Assembly: GCA_027886175.1 (NCBI GenBank)
Contig: JAJNNQ010000009.1
Span: 7,293,001-7,357,000 of the forward strand
Origin: Phylloscopus collybita
Taxonomy: Eukaryota; Chordata; Aves; Passeriformes; Phylloscopidae
Length of the DNA: 64,000 nucleotides
Direction of reading: 5' to 3'
Shown piece by piece: positions 50,235 through 63,582 of the stretch. The notes under the pieces were generated by a model that had not been told where the DNA came from, made no database searches, and worked only from the letters and a program-made list of their open reading frames with translations. Within the stretch, counting starts at the first letter, position 1, and each line of letters opens with the position of its first letter. The position numbers were made by a program, and so were the translations under genes.

Positions 50235-53200
50235 GTATGACTGAACATTGGGTTTGCATTACATAAGGTGTAATGTCTCCTAAACCTTTTACACAGACCT
50301 GTAGTCACTCTGTTTTCACCAAGCATGTGTACTGAAGTCAGCTTCTGGCATTTCCTTATACTGATAAAGCTGTACACCTTAGACACATAAAATCATGTAA
50401 GAACTACACACCTTTCTTTCTCTTCTATCCTGTACATATTCCTGGAAGGATTAGCGCTTTTTTCTACTTTTTATTTTTTTTTCCCTGACAATGATGTAAA
50501 GAGATATTTTGCACAAAGAAACCTGTTTTCTATGAGCTACAGGTCCTACTGGCAGATGAAAGACTCATAACTAGCTAATTCAAAACTGATCTGTAAGCTT
50601 GACTAATCAAAATAAGGCACTTTGAACTATATTTGGGCGAAAAAGTGACCTGACTTGCACAGCTGCTGAGCATCTGCAGCTGTTAATTGCCTTTAATCAG
50701 TCAGGCTTAAACATTCGAGCTTTCCACTGTAATTTTTCAGTCAGTTAATCAGACTCCACTATGATTCCAGGTAGGCATGTTTCCAAAGCACTGTGTGTTT
50801 TAAGTGAGTGAAGTGGGATTTGTTTATACAGACTTTTGTACATGTTGCATGGGGAAACACAATTTTTGCTGTCAAAGTGAGTGTACCACATACAGGGGCA
50901 TGGGACAATCAGTCCTCTGCAATCTCTGTTTGGGGCCTAGGAAAGAATCCTTCAGTATGTAACTGGAGAATTGCATTAGGACTAGGTGAGTATAAGTGAA
51001 CATACTCGTCAGAATGCTAACCAGAAAGGCTTTTCTGAGAAGACAGAGCACCCATTGCAGGAGGGGCACACAAGTCCTGCTACAAGAGTAATGATTCTCT
51101 TCCTCCTAAAGAGCTGGAAGTAGAAAACCACCTTGAAAAAAAATAATGAGGTTATATACAACAGAGTTGTCATCCTGGGTTTAGGAGAACCCAAACAAAT
51201 AATAAGATGATGCATAGTCTGGCACAAACGTATTCCACTCCCACCATCCATAAGCTTGTGTGGGTACTCTTACTCAGGAGTAAATTAAGCATGGCAGTGT
51301 GCTGGGATTATGCTAGATAAATACTTGCTGTGTGACTGTGCAGTGGGGGAGGATGGGAAATTTGGAAGGGAAAGAGGAATATTTTAAATGTACTCTTCAT
51401 GTTTAAACTAGGAGAACAGAGTTAGATAGCCAAACTATTCTCTAGCCACATAGAGGAAATTACTGTATTTGCGGGAAGCTGTTATGGGAAGAACTCACAG
51501 TGAAATTCTTTTTTCCTTCAGTACTCAAAGCCTCACTGAGTCATCTGTCTCCTGCCTTCTCCCTCCCTCCAAAAAGAAAAAAAAGAAAAAGCCCTTATTT
51601 CTGTCCCTTGGCAAATGCCACAGCTGTTGTGAAGAAGGTTGTAGTTCAGAATGTCTCTGGTCCAAGTGCCTGAAGAGGCCAATTGAAGCGTTGTCAGAGG
51701 GATGTGTGGATGTGTTGAGTCTCACATCTTTTGCTTTGAGGTGCAGATAAGCTTTCTCATAATGATGGAAACAGTGCTGATAAGATGGAATGCCATGTTT
51801 CTGAAAGTACACAGTAGTAGATGATACCAAAGTGATTGAGTCTGGAAGCTGTCTGTCCTGTTGGCGCAGTGCCTGCTGTGCCTCTGCTGCCAGGCTGTTT
51901 CTCCATGGCTGCATGGCATCCCCATTCCTTCAGTGGAGTGCAGTCGTGTTTGTCCTCCACTCTGCTGGCTCCTCTGCTTCATTCACTGCTCCTATGGGAA
52001 TGAGAGGACTGCCAGGAGTAGAGGGATGTGGTAGTGGGAGAGGAGGGTGTCACAGTGCTGCTGATGCCACCTGTGCACTTGCACTTGGGGATTTGGTTCC
52101 CCAGCAGGACTGGGTTGGCAGGTGGCAAGGGCTTAGTGACAAATCTGTTAATTACTAAAGGTGTACTAAATGCTCTTCTAATGGGCTACAGCAGCATCAT
52201 GGTATTTAATAATTACTTGGTAGTAGGAAGCTCTCTGCTGGGCAATTGAACTGGGAGTTGGGTCTCTTGTTCTGAGTTGGAGGTCTTGTTCCAAGGAATG
52301 TGTCAATCACTTGATTGACAAGCTTTGCTTATTGAGAGAAAGACTAGCAGAAGGGATTTGCAGCAGTGTCTTTGCTGTGAAATCTAGCAAACAGAAGTAT
52401 TTATGAGTAAAACTCTTAGTTTGGCAACTTTACACAATTCCCTTCCTTCCTGGAGTGTTCTCTCCCATTTTAGATAGCAGGAAACATATTAATTAGATGC
52501 TTCTAATTAATCCTTGTTTCTGTGCCTGTACCATTTCTGTCTTTCTGGTCAACTGAGTAATTTGCCTGCCAGATGTTATTCATGCCCTGTAATTTTTATA
52601 GCCCTTAGGAGATGAAGTGCATGGCCTTACCAGAATTTTACTCTAAATGTGCTTGCTGGTCTGTGTTAATTGAGAAGGTATGTGGAAGAAACACACCTGA
52701 CACATGAATCAGGACTTTGAAGTGTCATTCTTAGAGAAACAAAACTTGTGAGAAAGCTGTCCCCGCACAGTCCTTAGGGGTTGTAGCTATGGCATTGGGC
52801 AGACATCCTTTCCTTTAGTTTCTTATTGCTGGAATTTTAGAGTTTTGAGCAACTCGGAGGTAAAGACCAAATATGAACTTGGCCTGATACTCAGGCGTTC
52901 ATCCACATAAAAAGCTAATATAAACCTGATGTGTTCCTAATAATCCTGTGTTAAGAACATAAACTGTATCACTATTTGCTATTTAACCCTAGTGACCTGT
53001 GGTCTGATGGGTTTATGTTGCATATTTCAGCAAAATGGTCTAGAAAAAGAGGGAGCTTGTATTAGAATGAAAAAGGTTGATGATAGTGTTCTGTAGAACA
53101 GCCAAATTGTCAAATGATTGGTGAGTCTTGGGGAATAGATTCCTTGTGATTTCTAACTGAACAATTTAATCTCCTGCAAAGTGGAATGAAAAACAATAGA

Positions 53201-54992
53201 GCATTACAAAGGAACAAAAAAGGTGAGCTTTAAAATTACAAGGTATACAGTACATTGGAAGAACCCTTCAACAATTTTCCTGTCCTTGCTGACCCAAGGA
53301 TTATTTTTCCACATCCAGTTAAACTATAACTAGTGCAGTCTTTGCACTTGATTGTACTGTGCCAGCTGCTGGTTCTTGGGTAGACTGCACAGCAGAGGAA
53401 GTGTAACTGGAGCAGTGGATGTGACCCAGAATGATTTTGTGATTATATCAATATTTGCTAATCTGTGATGATGCCAAATTTAGAAATTTTCCATAAAATT
53501 CTGTAGACAAAATTTTTTAGAGTATGTAATGGGATAGTTGCAGTTTGTGGTGTTGGGCTTGTTAGGTTTTGATCTGTTGGAGATGTAGCTGACAGAAATT
53601 GGAAATTACCTCTGCTGTATCTTGGAAATGTACTTCATTGATATAGTGGCTTACTATTGAAAAATAAGTGACTAGAATGCATGAAAGATTGTCACATAGT
53701 TTCTGGAAGAGGAGGAGGCTTTTTGGATAGAGTGTAATGCAGTTTTAATGCTTTTTAGTACACCTGTAAAGCTGAGAGTTCTTTTTTATGGCTGTAGAGA
53801 TAAACAATTAACAAAGTGCAGCTGCACTTTGCTATAGTTATTATTTGCAGTTTTTGAGTGGATCACTCTGTATGAGTTCATATACTAAATAAAATACCAC
53901 AAATAGCATTAAGTATTTTTAAATGTGCAGAAAGAGCATTTTCCTCCTTTAAAGTTCAGCTTTTGTAGATCTTTTATTTTGTGGTAACAGTAACATCTAT
54001 AGCTGAATCAATGCATCTGTGATGTTGTTTGGCTTGGGTCTGGATGAACTGTTCTGTTTACTATGGAAAGATGTCAGGTTTGATTACTTAGGGTGAAACA
54101 AGACCAATCCCATTGACCTAAATTTCTGAATTTCCTTTGTGCAAGTGAAATCCAGCTTCAGCTTTTCGTTGTGTACAAGAAGTGATTCGTATTTAGAATG
54201 CCTTAAGAGTATCTAGGATGTGTATAGCAGGAAGGGACTCTGCAAATCTTGTGAAAGCTTTTGCTGGAAATGTTACATGCTCCATATAAATTCTGTGTAG
54301 AACCAAAGCCTGGGAAAGAAAGAATGCTATACAGACTCCTTGGACATAATGACTGTTAGTTCCAGGCAGTGATATATGGAAGATTTTGGAGGCTGTGAAG
54401 AAGGAGCCATTCTATCATAACCAGGTCATCTCTGTAAAGAGTCTGGCTGCAGTGTTTTGAAAGAGCTTTTCAAGGAAACTATAAAAAAGAATTGTGGACA
54501 AAGGCAATGTATTCTTTGTAGCTCATCCTGCCAAGAATAGAAGAAGGTCTGCTGACATTTGTAACACACACCATTTCTTTAAGAACTGTATATATATGTA
54601 TTTCTATATGTGTGTATATGCATGTTTCTTTTTAGTCTGTAAAAAGAAAAAGTTAGTTTCAGTTGTGAAAAGTCAGTGAGGCCAGGGATCAGACAAATGA
54701 CCTTTGGACCATCTTTGTGACTGTGAGAATGGAAAGAATAGGCAGTGCTATAAGATGTTTGAGAAAGGATTTGGAAATAAACAAGTTCTCTATGATAGGA
54801 TAGGTTAATGTGATGCGCAGAAGCATCTTCAAATTAAAAAAAATGAGGGGATATTCTAACTAGACTGTAGAGTGGATGTAAAAGATTCCAGGCTCCTGCT
54901 AGATTCAAACTTTGTCTGTAATAATTTTAAAAATGTTGGTGGGAGGGAAGTACCTTTAAAATTAGTGTTCCCATTTGCAAACTCTTTTTTAG
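50235..54992 (+). other. Presumed intron
   Basis: No recognisable transposon. A GC-richer patch at 51840-52140 opens overlapping frames on both strands (up to 129 codons on the minus strand) without splice support. A 20-bp perfect palindrome lies at 53812-53831. Confidence 0.4.
53812..53831. repeat. Perfect 20-bp palindrome centred on an E-box
   Basis: CAAAGTGCAGCTGCACTTTG equals its own reverse complement. The centre is CAGCTG, an E-box bound by bHLH factors. The arms carry AAAGTGC/GCACTTT. Confidence 0.95.
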
Positions 54993-55074
54993 CTCCCTTA
55001 ATGGGACAATAGGAATAGCTGTATGGAGTCAGATCCAAGAAGACCTTGCAGAAGAGCATGAGAACTTGGCACAG
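54993..55074 (+). CDS. Weak candidate exon, unidentified
   Basis: Acceptor gcaaactcttttttag, then 82 nt open in one frame to a modest donor (gcacag|gtatag). The peptide begins SLNGTIGIAVWSQ and ends in an acidic stretch, EDLAEEHENLAQ. It starts with one base of a split codon (phase 2) and ends in phase 0, so it cannot follow the 50138-50234 exon directly. The minus strand is open here too, which lowers the weight of the open frame. Unrecognised. Confidence 0.22.
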
Positions 55075-58000
55075 GTATAGAATATTCTTCCAGCCTAAGA
55101 ATTTGCACCTCAGAGGCTTATTGGAGTAATTTTTTAAGTGCCAGAGACTGAGGTCATAGAATCTGAGATGGATTTCTGTATTTCCAGTTTTTCAATCACT
55201 GAGCACTAAGCAAGATGTGTTACAGCTTTTTTGTTGGCTTTTTTTTTTCCTTTGTTTTCCTCTTCTGAAATATGAATAATCACCAATCTAGGAAAGATTT
55301 TGATTCACGTGTGCAGTACCATTGTATCCATTCCCATACCATTGTATCTGTAGTGTTCTGAAGCCCTTTCTCCAGAATGAACAAGTTATACTCTTACAAA
55401 CACCTTTATAAGGGTTGTGTCTTGACATACAGGACAGGTCAGAAAAGGAGCTGATTTGAGAAGAGCTACATGACGTCAAAGTCAGATGGAAGTAAGAATC
55501 TGGAATTTGTGTTTCAGCTTCTCACCTTTGGTCTATCTTACTGTCAGGTGTTTGTTACTTTCATAATATTATACTGGGGGTTTGTACCTATTTAGAAGCT
55601 TTCCTGTAAACTTCTGGCACCATGGCAGATTAGGCAAACTGGTTTGTGATGTAGAATATGACTGTTGTTTTTCTTCATGTCTTATGAAGTACTGCATATG
55701 AATGTCTTCTGTGCTTGAAAATAGCCCTGTGTGAACTCACTTTTGAATGCAGTTCTACAGCTCTGGAGACGTGGGTCAATGTCAGACTAATCCTTGCTGT
55801 TGGAGTTCATTTAAATAAGCTTTAGGGGGAATTAATTTCTTTCTTTTTAGTCATCCTTCTGAAGGAAGTAGTGATTTCCATAAAGAAATGATAATAGAAA
55901 AAGCCGTTGTCCAAATTGTCTTGTAAAAGAAGCCCATTGCATGAGATTATACATTTTTATGCTTATTTTGTGTGATATGAGTTGACTCTTCCCTCTCATG
56001 TCCTCCAGATTAAAACTGTTTGTTTACTGCTGTCTTTCTGGAGCAATGTACGTTTGTTTTAATTTTTAAATTTCCACTTAAAATCCCAACTACACATGTG
56101 TGGTGTTTATAATTTAGTTCATCTTTTGTAGATAGTAAGCATGAGCTTGCAGAGTTTCTTCTTTCTGGTGCTTGTTTAAAAAAGAAAAACAAAACCAAAG
56201 CAAACCCCAATATTTACCTAAGTGATGAAATACATGGTAGCCTTGCATTCTGGTTATCGTAAACCATGCCCTTACCTGTTTCAGTTCTTTGATCCAGTGT
56301 TTTGTGTGGTGGGAGTGGTAAAATAAAATACTTATGCTTTACCGCATCCTTTGGAGCAGTTCATACTGTGATTTGAAAGGGAGCAGTAACTGGAACTGGA
56401 ATAAAGAATCCGTGTTTCTGTGCACCTACTTACTTGTGTGAGGCTTTGAGCACAGGGAGCTTCAAAGCTGCTGGAGGTGGGGACAGTCCATTAGCAATAC
56501 AACCCTGTTGGGCCTTCTAATTCTATAAATCACACTTGCATGGTTATTAGCTTATTTGGATATTCTGGTTCATAGTCAGAGTTTCCAAGTCTGAGAACAG
56601 CAAACTCTGAGATGCTCCACTGCATAATTATTTAAAACCTGGTACCACCTACTGTGTTGTACAGCAGTATAGTACAGAGTGAGTCTTTGCAGTTACACTG
56701 TGTCTTTAAATTGTATCCAAAGTCTCTATACAAGCAAAATAAAAATAGAAAATCTTTGTTTTGTTTTTTCGGGCTTTAGCAGAAGTCGAGCTTCCTCTTT
56801 GGTGCTGGGTGCAGCCATTAGTTTGAAGAGGTATATTTGCTTAACAATAAGGTTCCTGCTGTCACCAGGAGAGGGAAACACAGGCTTGAAGGATGCACAG
56901 ATGACGTGACCAAATGTTTCCTGTAAACCAGGGTTGGCTGCATTTGTTAAGGATTCAATTAGTAGCTTGTTATTGGGGTCAGTGGGTTCGTGAATTTATT
57001 CACTGCATTTTTTGTTGATAGACACTCAAAAGGACACTATAAGTTTTATGTGGTTTTGTTGGTTTTAATATCCAACTGCAGGAATGTTTTAAAATTGCTT
57101 ATATTCAGTAATTTTACTGTTGATTTGCATATTCCTTTAGAAAAAATACTCTCTTTAGCTATAGTAGTCTTGGATCTCAGTTACATTAGTTTTGTACAAG
57201 CACAGTATACAAGGAGCTCATGGATGTTGTATATCTTGCCAAAATGCCTTAGTAAGAGAAAAAAATTCAATCTCTTTTCTTCTTTTTTCCCCCTTGGATA
57301 CTTGATGTACTTTAAATCAATGTAAGTAAAATTCTAAGAAAGCAGAAAAAATATTTCCTAACAACAGACTTAACATCATATGGCAGGATTTCTGCTGGTT
57401 AAATGTTCCTGTCAGATATGCTTTAAAATCACTAATGGATATTTGACCCCTTCCTATACATTTCTAGAAGCCTTCAGTTAGATGTTGCTTTTACTAAAGT
57501 TCAATGGTCTGTCAGCTAAAATACTTAAAGCTGTTTTGACATCTAAGCAGAAATTATTTTAGTGTCCAACAATGCTTCCTAATTAATCAGTTTTGAGTAC
57601 CTTAGTGATAGAACTGTGTGCAGTTAATCACAAACCAGCCTAGCAGTAAAATTGTTGGAATTGAAGATTTCTGCCAAGAAAAGAAATCATTTGTGGAAAT
57701 TCCCACTTCCAGTATCTATGTGTATTTGGGGAAATTCCCGACAGGAATAGGGTCTTAGCAATCATGTTTGTTCTTCTGCTAGTTACATATGTTTTTTTAA
57801 CCTATGTTCTATTTTAAATTGTTCTACAAGCACTGATGAAAGAGCAGTTAATCATAGCCATAGTGGCATTTACAGTCTTTTGTATGAGGACCTTGTATAT
57901 AAATAACATTTAAAAGGAACAAAGAATGTGTTCATCTCTTTTCAATAGTAAAGGAAATGGGGTGTTGATAATGTATCTGAATTTATATTAAAAAAAAAAA

Positions 58001-58230
58001 AGGCAGCAAATTATTTTCAGGACTTGCTTCTACTTTAAGTGTTGTTTGTGTGTGATCTGACTGGCATAGACTGACCCAGTTAACTCCCTGAGTGAATGCA
58101 CCCATACAGTTTTGAGGGGCCTTTTGATTCAGTAGAACTCCATTAAACTTGAAAAGCTACACATAACAAAATTGCTGATATTGAAAAGTGTGCTGGAACA
58201 GCTGTACTGATCTTAATTCAGTCCTTATTT
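55075..58230 (+). other. Presumed intron
   Basis: Unique AT-rich DNA. A short segment near 56783-56832 follows a strong acceptor (ttttgttttttcgggctttag) and stays open to a weak donor (aagag|gtatat). With nearby CpGs (gtcgagc, gatgacgtgacc) it could be a conserved element, but I do not call an exon. An imperfect duplication of 'taccattgtatc' lies at about 55317-55351. Confidence 0.4.
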
Positions 58231-58712
58231 CATAGAACCATTTAGGGTGGATAAGACCTCTAAGATCACTGAGTCTTAGCTTTCAACCCAGCACCAACAC
58301 CTGTTCACCACTTCAGCCACGTCCCCAAGTGCCACGTCCCCATTCTTTGAATACCTCCAGGGATGGTGACTCCACCACTTCTCTGGGCAGCCCTTTCCAA
58401 TGCTGGATAACCCTTTCTGTGAAGAATTTTTTTCCAAATATGCAACCTAAATCTCCCCTGGCACAATTTGGGGCTGTTTCCTCCCATCCTGTTACTTGGT
58501 ACGTGGAAGAAGAGACTGACTCTCACCTAGCTACGAAAGGGAGTTGGAGACAGTGAGAAGGTCTTCCATGAGCCTCCTTTTTTCCAGGCTAAACACCCTC
58601 AGCTGCTTCTCACAGGACTTGTGCTCCAGGCCCTTCCCCAGCTCCACTGCCCTTCACTGGACATGTTCCAGCCCCCCAATATCTTTCTGGGAGTGAGGGG
58701 CCCTACAGTACA
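58231..58712 (-). mobile_element. CR1 LINE fragment, about 480 bp
   Basis: Reversed CR1 from its tail ('catagaaccatttagggtggataagacctctaagatcactgagtc') through 'gccacgtccccaagtgccac', 'cctccagggatggtgactccaccacttctctgggcagccctttccaatgctggataacc', 'gtgaagaatttttttccaaatatgcaacctaaatctcccctggc' and 'aggctaaacaccctcagctgcttctcacaggac'. It is colinear with the CR1 3' UTR and the end of ORF2. The copy sits in the presumed intron, antisense to the putative gene. Confidence 0.95.
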
Positions 58713-61700
58713 TTAATATAAAGTCTTGCATTATTTTTCAAGGCTGGCTGGTGTAAGTGAATCTGTTAAATAATAATGTTCTTATATTGAGAGTTAGCAG
58801 ATGGTTCTTGTCATCTAGCTGCTCAATCTAACTTGCTTTTCTAGAAGCTATGCATATACTGCAAGTAGTTTGTGACTGTACTTTGATTTACAGACATTTG
58901 AGCAAAATATGACATTAATTGTATGCCAAAATCAAAATCATAATATCATCTTCTAGGATGTGTGCCAAACTGTTTGGTGAAACAATCACAAGTTACAACT
59001 TTGTTTTAAAATTGATATGCTCCTTCTCTGAGGTGTGGTTTATTTATTGCAGACTGGTGCTGGCTGGCATTCTTTGAGGTTCCAAGCCAACAATATCTCT
59101 ATAGATGTTTGGAACCTACGAGCCATGAGGGTCTAAGTAGAAACTTTGAAGCTTTCTGACTTTAAGTGTTTCCTGGGTTTCAATTCAGTATATATTATCA
59201 AGAGTTCAGCTTGACCTATTGACTTCAACCTATTTTTATGTAATAAATAAGTAAAATATTAACAGGACTTCTTCACGTCTTCTGAAGTAAGCTGAAGGAA
59301 GGGATGATGGTTGAAATTTAAGGTATACCAGTTCTTTTGACATTGAAAGAGGATTTTTGGAAGTTGTGGCCTCATTTCTTCTTCTTGTTGTTGATTTAAC
59401 TTTTTTTTTGGTAAAGATAATAATGCAGTTCACCCAGCAGAAGTAATTCTAATGCATGGTTATTTGTATTTTCACAACATTACCTTACTTAGTAGATGAA
59501 GGTTTCAGGCGAGTAATTTACACTTGCTCTTTTACAATCTGCAGTTGTGAAGCATGCAGCTGACAAATATATTATCTCTCAATATAATGGCTGTGTTTCC
59601 ACTGTCTGCTCAATGTCTGTGTTCCATCTAGAAACTTGAGACTAAACTAGTTTGGTAGAATTAATAAAATAATAAAACTTCTAATAATTTACTCTTGACT
59701 CAAACTTAGGACATGTTCTGTTAATCCCTTACTTTCTTAATGCCTTATTATACTGTAGACTTCTGTGGAAATATATAATGTATGAATCCTTACATTATTC
59801 TGAGTGGAACTTAACTACTGACCTGACTTGCTGCAGCTGAAAGAAAGTGTTTTTCATGCTATTTTATTTTTTTAGTGCTTTGTTAATTTTTCTGCCTTGC
59901 CTGTTGCTGTGCTGCTCTTGTGCTGCTTTTATTTGCAGTCCATTCTTGCAGCTTCCTGTAAATCTGTCAGCAAGAGGAAGTGCTCCTGCTGCAGACACAG
60001 CTCAGCCCTGTGGTGAGACAAGTGAATTTATACCAGCAAAGGCAGCGTTCTGCCAGATGTGTTTGTGCCCTCACATCCCATTAACTAATGATAAGTAGGA
60101 TTGCTTCTGACTGCCAGCAAGAGCTGTTCCTGGCAATGGCAGAGAAGACTGGCTGCCTTCCTCAGGCAGCAGCCCTGCTGGAATGAAATCCAAGTGTTGG
60201 TTCCAGATGCTTTCCTTCTTCCTTTTAAGGCTGAGTGATACCTTATAACATTAAAGAAATGAAGCATCTCTTTTGGAGTGAAATTCTCCCTAGGCTTGGT
60301 GCAAGGCTGCTTCTCACCACTGATTTTGTGGGGATGAATGAAGATTATCTGAAATCCTTATACCAAAGGTCCATGCGTAACAGAATTTTGCTTTGTGAAG
60401 GAGGATATATTTAATATTCTTTCACTTCCTGGGCAGACATGTCAATGCCATAAAGTTTTCATGTCTTTTCAGATTCCTTATGTGCAATTTTGAAATACAA
60501 TCCTTCTGGTGAATGTTTGATCTAGAAAGCTAAACTGAATTTTCAGTCTCCCAAAACCATGAGACATCTAAACTTTGGTTGTTCCTTGGTGGAACACCTG
60601 CTTGTGTGTGTGTGTGAATTGTCTTCTGTTCTGATTCTGGGACCATCTTGATAGTGTTGGAAATCACCAGAGAACTCAAAATGGAATCTTGGAATTTGAA
60701 ATGAAAAATCCTGCCACATTCTGAGTACTAAAATGAAGAAAGAGAGAGGACAGCATGAGAAAGGTTAGAGAGGAAAAGCAGTACCTCAGGAACATGTGTT
60801 GGATAAAGGAGTCATGGTTTAATGAGAGTGTTGAAGCCAAAGAGCATGGTACTATAAGTTGAGGAGTTTGGAGGGGAAAGCCAGGAGTGAGGTGTCACAT
60901 CAGAAAAGGGAAAGAGGAACTGAAGGGTTTTTTCCAGTGTTGCATATACTCAAGTGCTGTCATTCTAAATCTAGGGTTTTTTACTAAGTTGGAGAAATAG
61001 CTTGCAAAGATGCTGATGCAGGCTTAGAAGAGTATGCTTAGATAACAGAGAACTCAGGGGGGAAAGATTGATTTGGAGCAGTGTGTCTTAAATGGGTAAC
61101 TGATACTGTAGCAAGTAAAGCAAGTGAATTTAATTCACAAACCACTGAGCTGAGTCCTCTGTAATTACTTTATGTGTGAAAAATCTGTCAAGCCACTGAG
61201 ACAACTGGGTATTGATCTTTATTGAAGAGCACTGGGATCTTGTGTTCTGATATGTTGATCCCTTTGGCTAACAATAGGTGTGTGGTATTTGTGATTCAAT
61301 TTCCCTTCCTATAGAGCCTGGCAATGGAAGGAGTGCAAATGGGTGCCCTATAGTGAGAGAGCTGTTTTTCTAGCCCACACTGCCATAAGCAGTATCTGAA
61401 ATGTTACTTTCTTTTGTGCTTTGACTGTTGGGTAGCTTACAAAAGGATATGTTTATGGAGACTTCTTCCTTCAGTTTTGGGGTACAGATTCATGTCCATT
61501 TCCCCAAAAATATGTGAAGTAAACTTTGCTTGACATACTTATATATGTTTTGTCCAACATTCTGAAACTTGCTAGTTGGTTTTGCCTCTTTCAAACCTGT
61601 GAGCCTGGAATGTTGTTTAAATCAGGACAAGTCAGTGAAACACTTGAATGCTTTTAAGAACTCCAGATGAAAATAAGTGTAAAACAAATGGCATTTATTC

Positions 61701-61860
61701 ATCATCAGTTGGTGATGCTTGTGAACAAATGTGCACTGTCAGCCTCTTGAATTAGAATTTTATTGTCTTTTGTGGTGTGTGTAGCAGCAAACATAGCAGC
61801 AAGACTTGCTCTAAAGCATGTCTGTGCTGCAGAATTTCAGAATGGCTACTTTGATTGTCT
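58713..61860 (+). other. Presumed intron
   Basis: Mostly unique AT-rich sequence with a short (GT)n run near 60604-60615. One exon-like segment at 59939-60012 is listed separately; nothing else is supported. Confidence 0.4.
59939..60012 (+). other. Weak exon-like segment
   Basis: A strong acceptor (ttgtgctgcttttatttgcag) and a donor-like end (ccctgtg|gtgaga) flank 74 nt open in two of three frames. Having two open frames in so short a span carries little weight, and neither translation was recognised. Confidence 0.18.
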
Positions 61861-62129
61861 TAGGTGGAAGAGGGAAGGACAAGCTCCAGCTGTGGGGAAG
61901 AAAACAGATTAAATACTTGCAGTTCTGTGGTGCAGTGCAAGTACCTGGGGCTCTTTAGGAGCACAGGCAGCGTTTCTGAGCTCTGCCTCTGCCAGTGTGG
62001 GAGCTGGAGTATACTGAGAGAAAAAAGGACAACTTTCTTTTTCTCCCATAGGAAAGTGGTTGATTGAAAGGTGAGTAGGAAGAAAGTGAGCACTGGAAAA
62101 TCCCCTCTGCTTTCTAGCTCGATGTCTGC

Positions 62130-62486
62130 CAGATGTTTGAGCTGTGCGGGAATTGATTTATAACCTCTCTGGGAAGCTGGGAAATCTGACAAAGATAGTG
62201 CTGCCCACTAACAGTGGGGGAAACAGGAAGTAGCAAAGGAAACAAGTCATTGCCTCGGCGTCACTTTTGGCCACAGTGCAGATGCACAAGCAGTTGGGGC
62301 AGGGTTTCTTTTCCTTTTGTGTGTCGAGCAGACAGCAGCTACAGCTGTGGCTTTCAACCTGGGAGTTCCCAAACGTGAGAGAAATGCAGAGATGTTCCTG
62401 CCATGCCTGAGAGGGGTCATAAGTTGTTAATGGCTCTGTCATCACAAAGGAAACAATCATTCGGTGAAACTGTCAGCAGAAAAACT
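62130..62486 (+). promoter_or_regulatory. Possible alternative promoter and 5' UTR
   Basis: In CpG-poor surroundings this 360-bp stretch holds several CpGs (gtgcggg, cctcggcgtcac, tgtgtcgagc, aaacgtgag, attcggtg). It ends at an ATG closely followed by a donor. No TATA box at a convincing distance was seen. A conserved enhancer or an internal exon is the alternative. Confidence 0.25.
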
Positions 62487-62512
62487 ATGTGTCGATCGGA
62501 CAAGGTCACCAG
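62487..62512 (+). CDS. Candidate alternative first coding exon
   Basis: ATG TGT CGA TCG GAC AAG GTC ACC AG runs into a donor (accag|gttagt), leaving phase 2. Two CpGs lie in the first nine bases after the ATG. The next candidate exon (63583-63658) starts with exactly one base, so the joined frame stays open: MCRSDKVTR then MQSLIG. As an alternative, an acceptor at actgtcag (62476) would make this an internal exon, 62477-62512, read in another frame (KNYVSIGQGHQ) in phase 0-0. The two readings exclude each other. Not recognised. Confidence 0.27.
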
Positions 62513-63582
62513 GTTAGTGCTTTTTGTGGCTTGTATTTCTCTCGTGTTTTCTCCTTGAGCTAGAGAGCAGGCTGCAACTAAGAGTAGAATATGGTATCTG
62601 GGCTAAAACGCTTTTAACTCATGCAGAAATTTAAATGATAAAGAATTGGAGGGGGAAGAGATGAGTTGGGTGTTGGTTGAAAACTTCTCAGAAAAGAAAA
62701 GCAAGTTGAAACAAGTTAAATAGGGTAAATTTAGTTATACAGAGTATCTCAGGCTTATTTCTCTTTGTTCCCTTTGTCTTGTAAGGTTGTTTTTTTTTTG
62801 CTTCAGTGTTTGTAGTGTGCTGTTAATCTTTCTGAGGGAGTATTGTGAAAGGGGCTGTTAGAGGTATTAAGAAATGGAATGTGTAACCAAAAAAAAGTAA
62901 GAGAGATATGGAAAAGTATTTCAGAAGTACTGGAGAATGGTTAATAAAAGGACAAGAGACCTGATAATTCTGCAGAAAGCAGTTTTAAGAACAGATGGTA
63001 AATGTTTAGATGTTTGAATCAGAGAAATCATTCTAACTCAGAATTCCTGAGAGCATATAGGGGAAGCTTTTCCTGGTCTGCAGTGTGTAATGCTGCCTCA
63101 TTTTTGGTAAAGCCTGATACTTCAGTCTCCCTCTGCATGATTTGAGGAATACATTCATTTCTGTAAGTTATGTGTTATATATGTTGTGTTATTTGTAAGT
63201 TATGTATTCAGAAGTAAACTAGCATCTGCCATAGCTAGGTTTTAATTCCAAGTAAAATTTAAAGACTAGAGCTTATGAGATTACAGTTTTAAAAGTTCTC
63301 AGATGTCATTGGCATAGAGAGTGTTGTTACAAATTCAGATCAGGTTTACTTTTTGTACTGCAGCTTTGGAGGCTGTTCTTTTGGGTTTTTTTCCAGCATG
63401 ACCAAACAGGACCAGATCATAAATATTATTAAAACAAGTGAGAATTTCTAAAACAACTATTGGCAGCTGTAGTCTCAGAGACAAGGGTAATATTTTTTTT
63501 GCCTCTATACTGCAAGATGTGGAGATGATCACATCTGCCATATATTCTGCTGAAGTTAAGCAAGAACTGAGGACTCTTCCAG

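Noticed and set aside
50742..50771. 30-nt microexon-like unit (acceptor ...aatttttcag, donor gattccag|gtaggc)
   Set aside because: Only one frame is open over 10 codons and the donor is weak; such pairs are expected by chance in T-rich introns.
51525..51914. 129-codon minus-strand frame
   Set aside because: It has overlapping open frames on the plus strand, a phenylalanine run from an A-rich patch, no splice or polyadenylation context and no recognised family.
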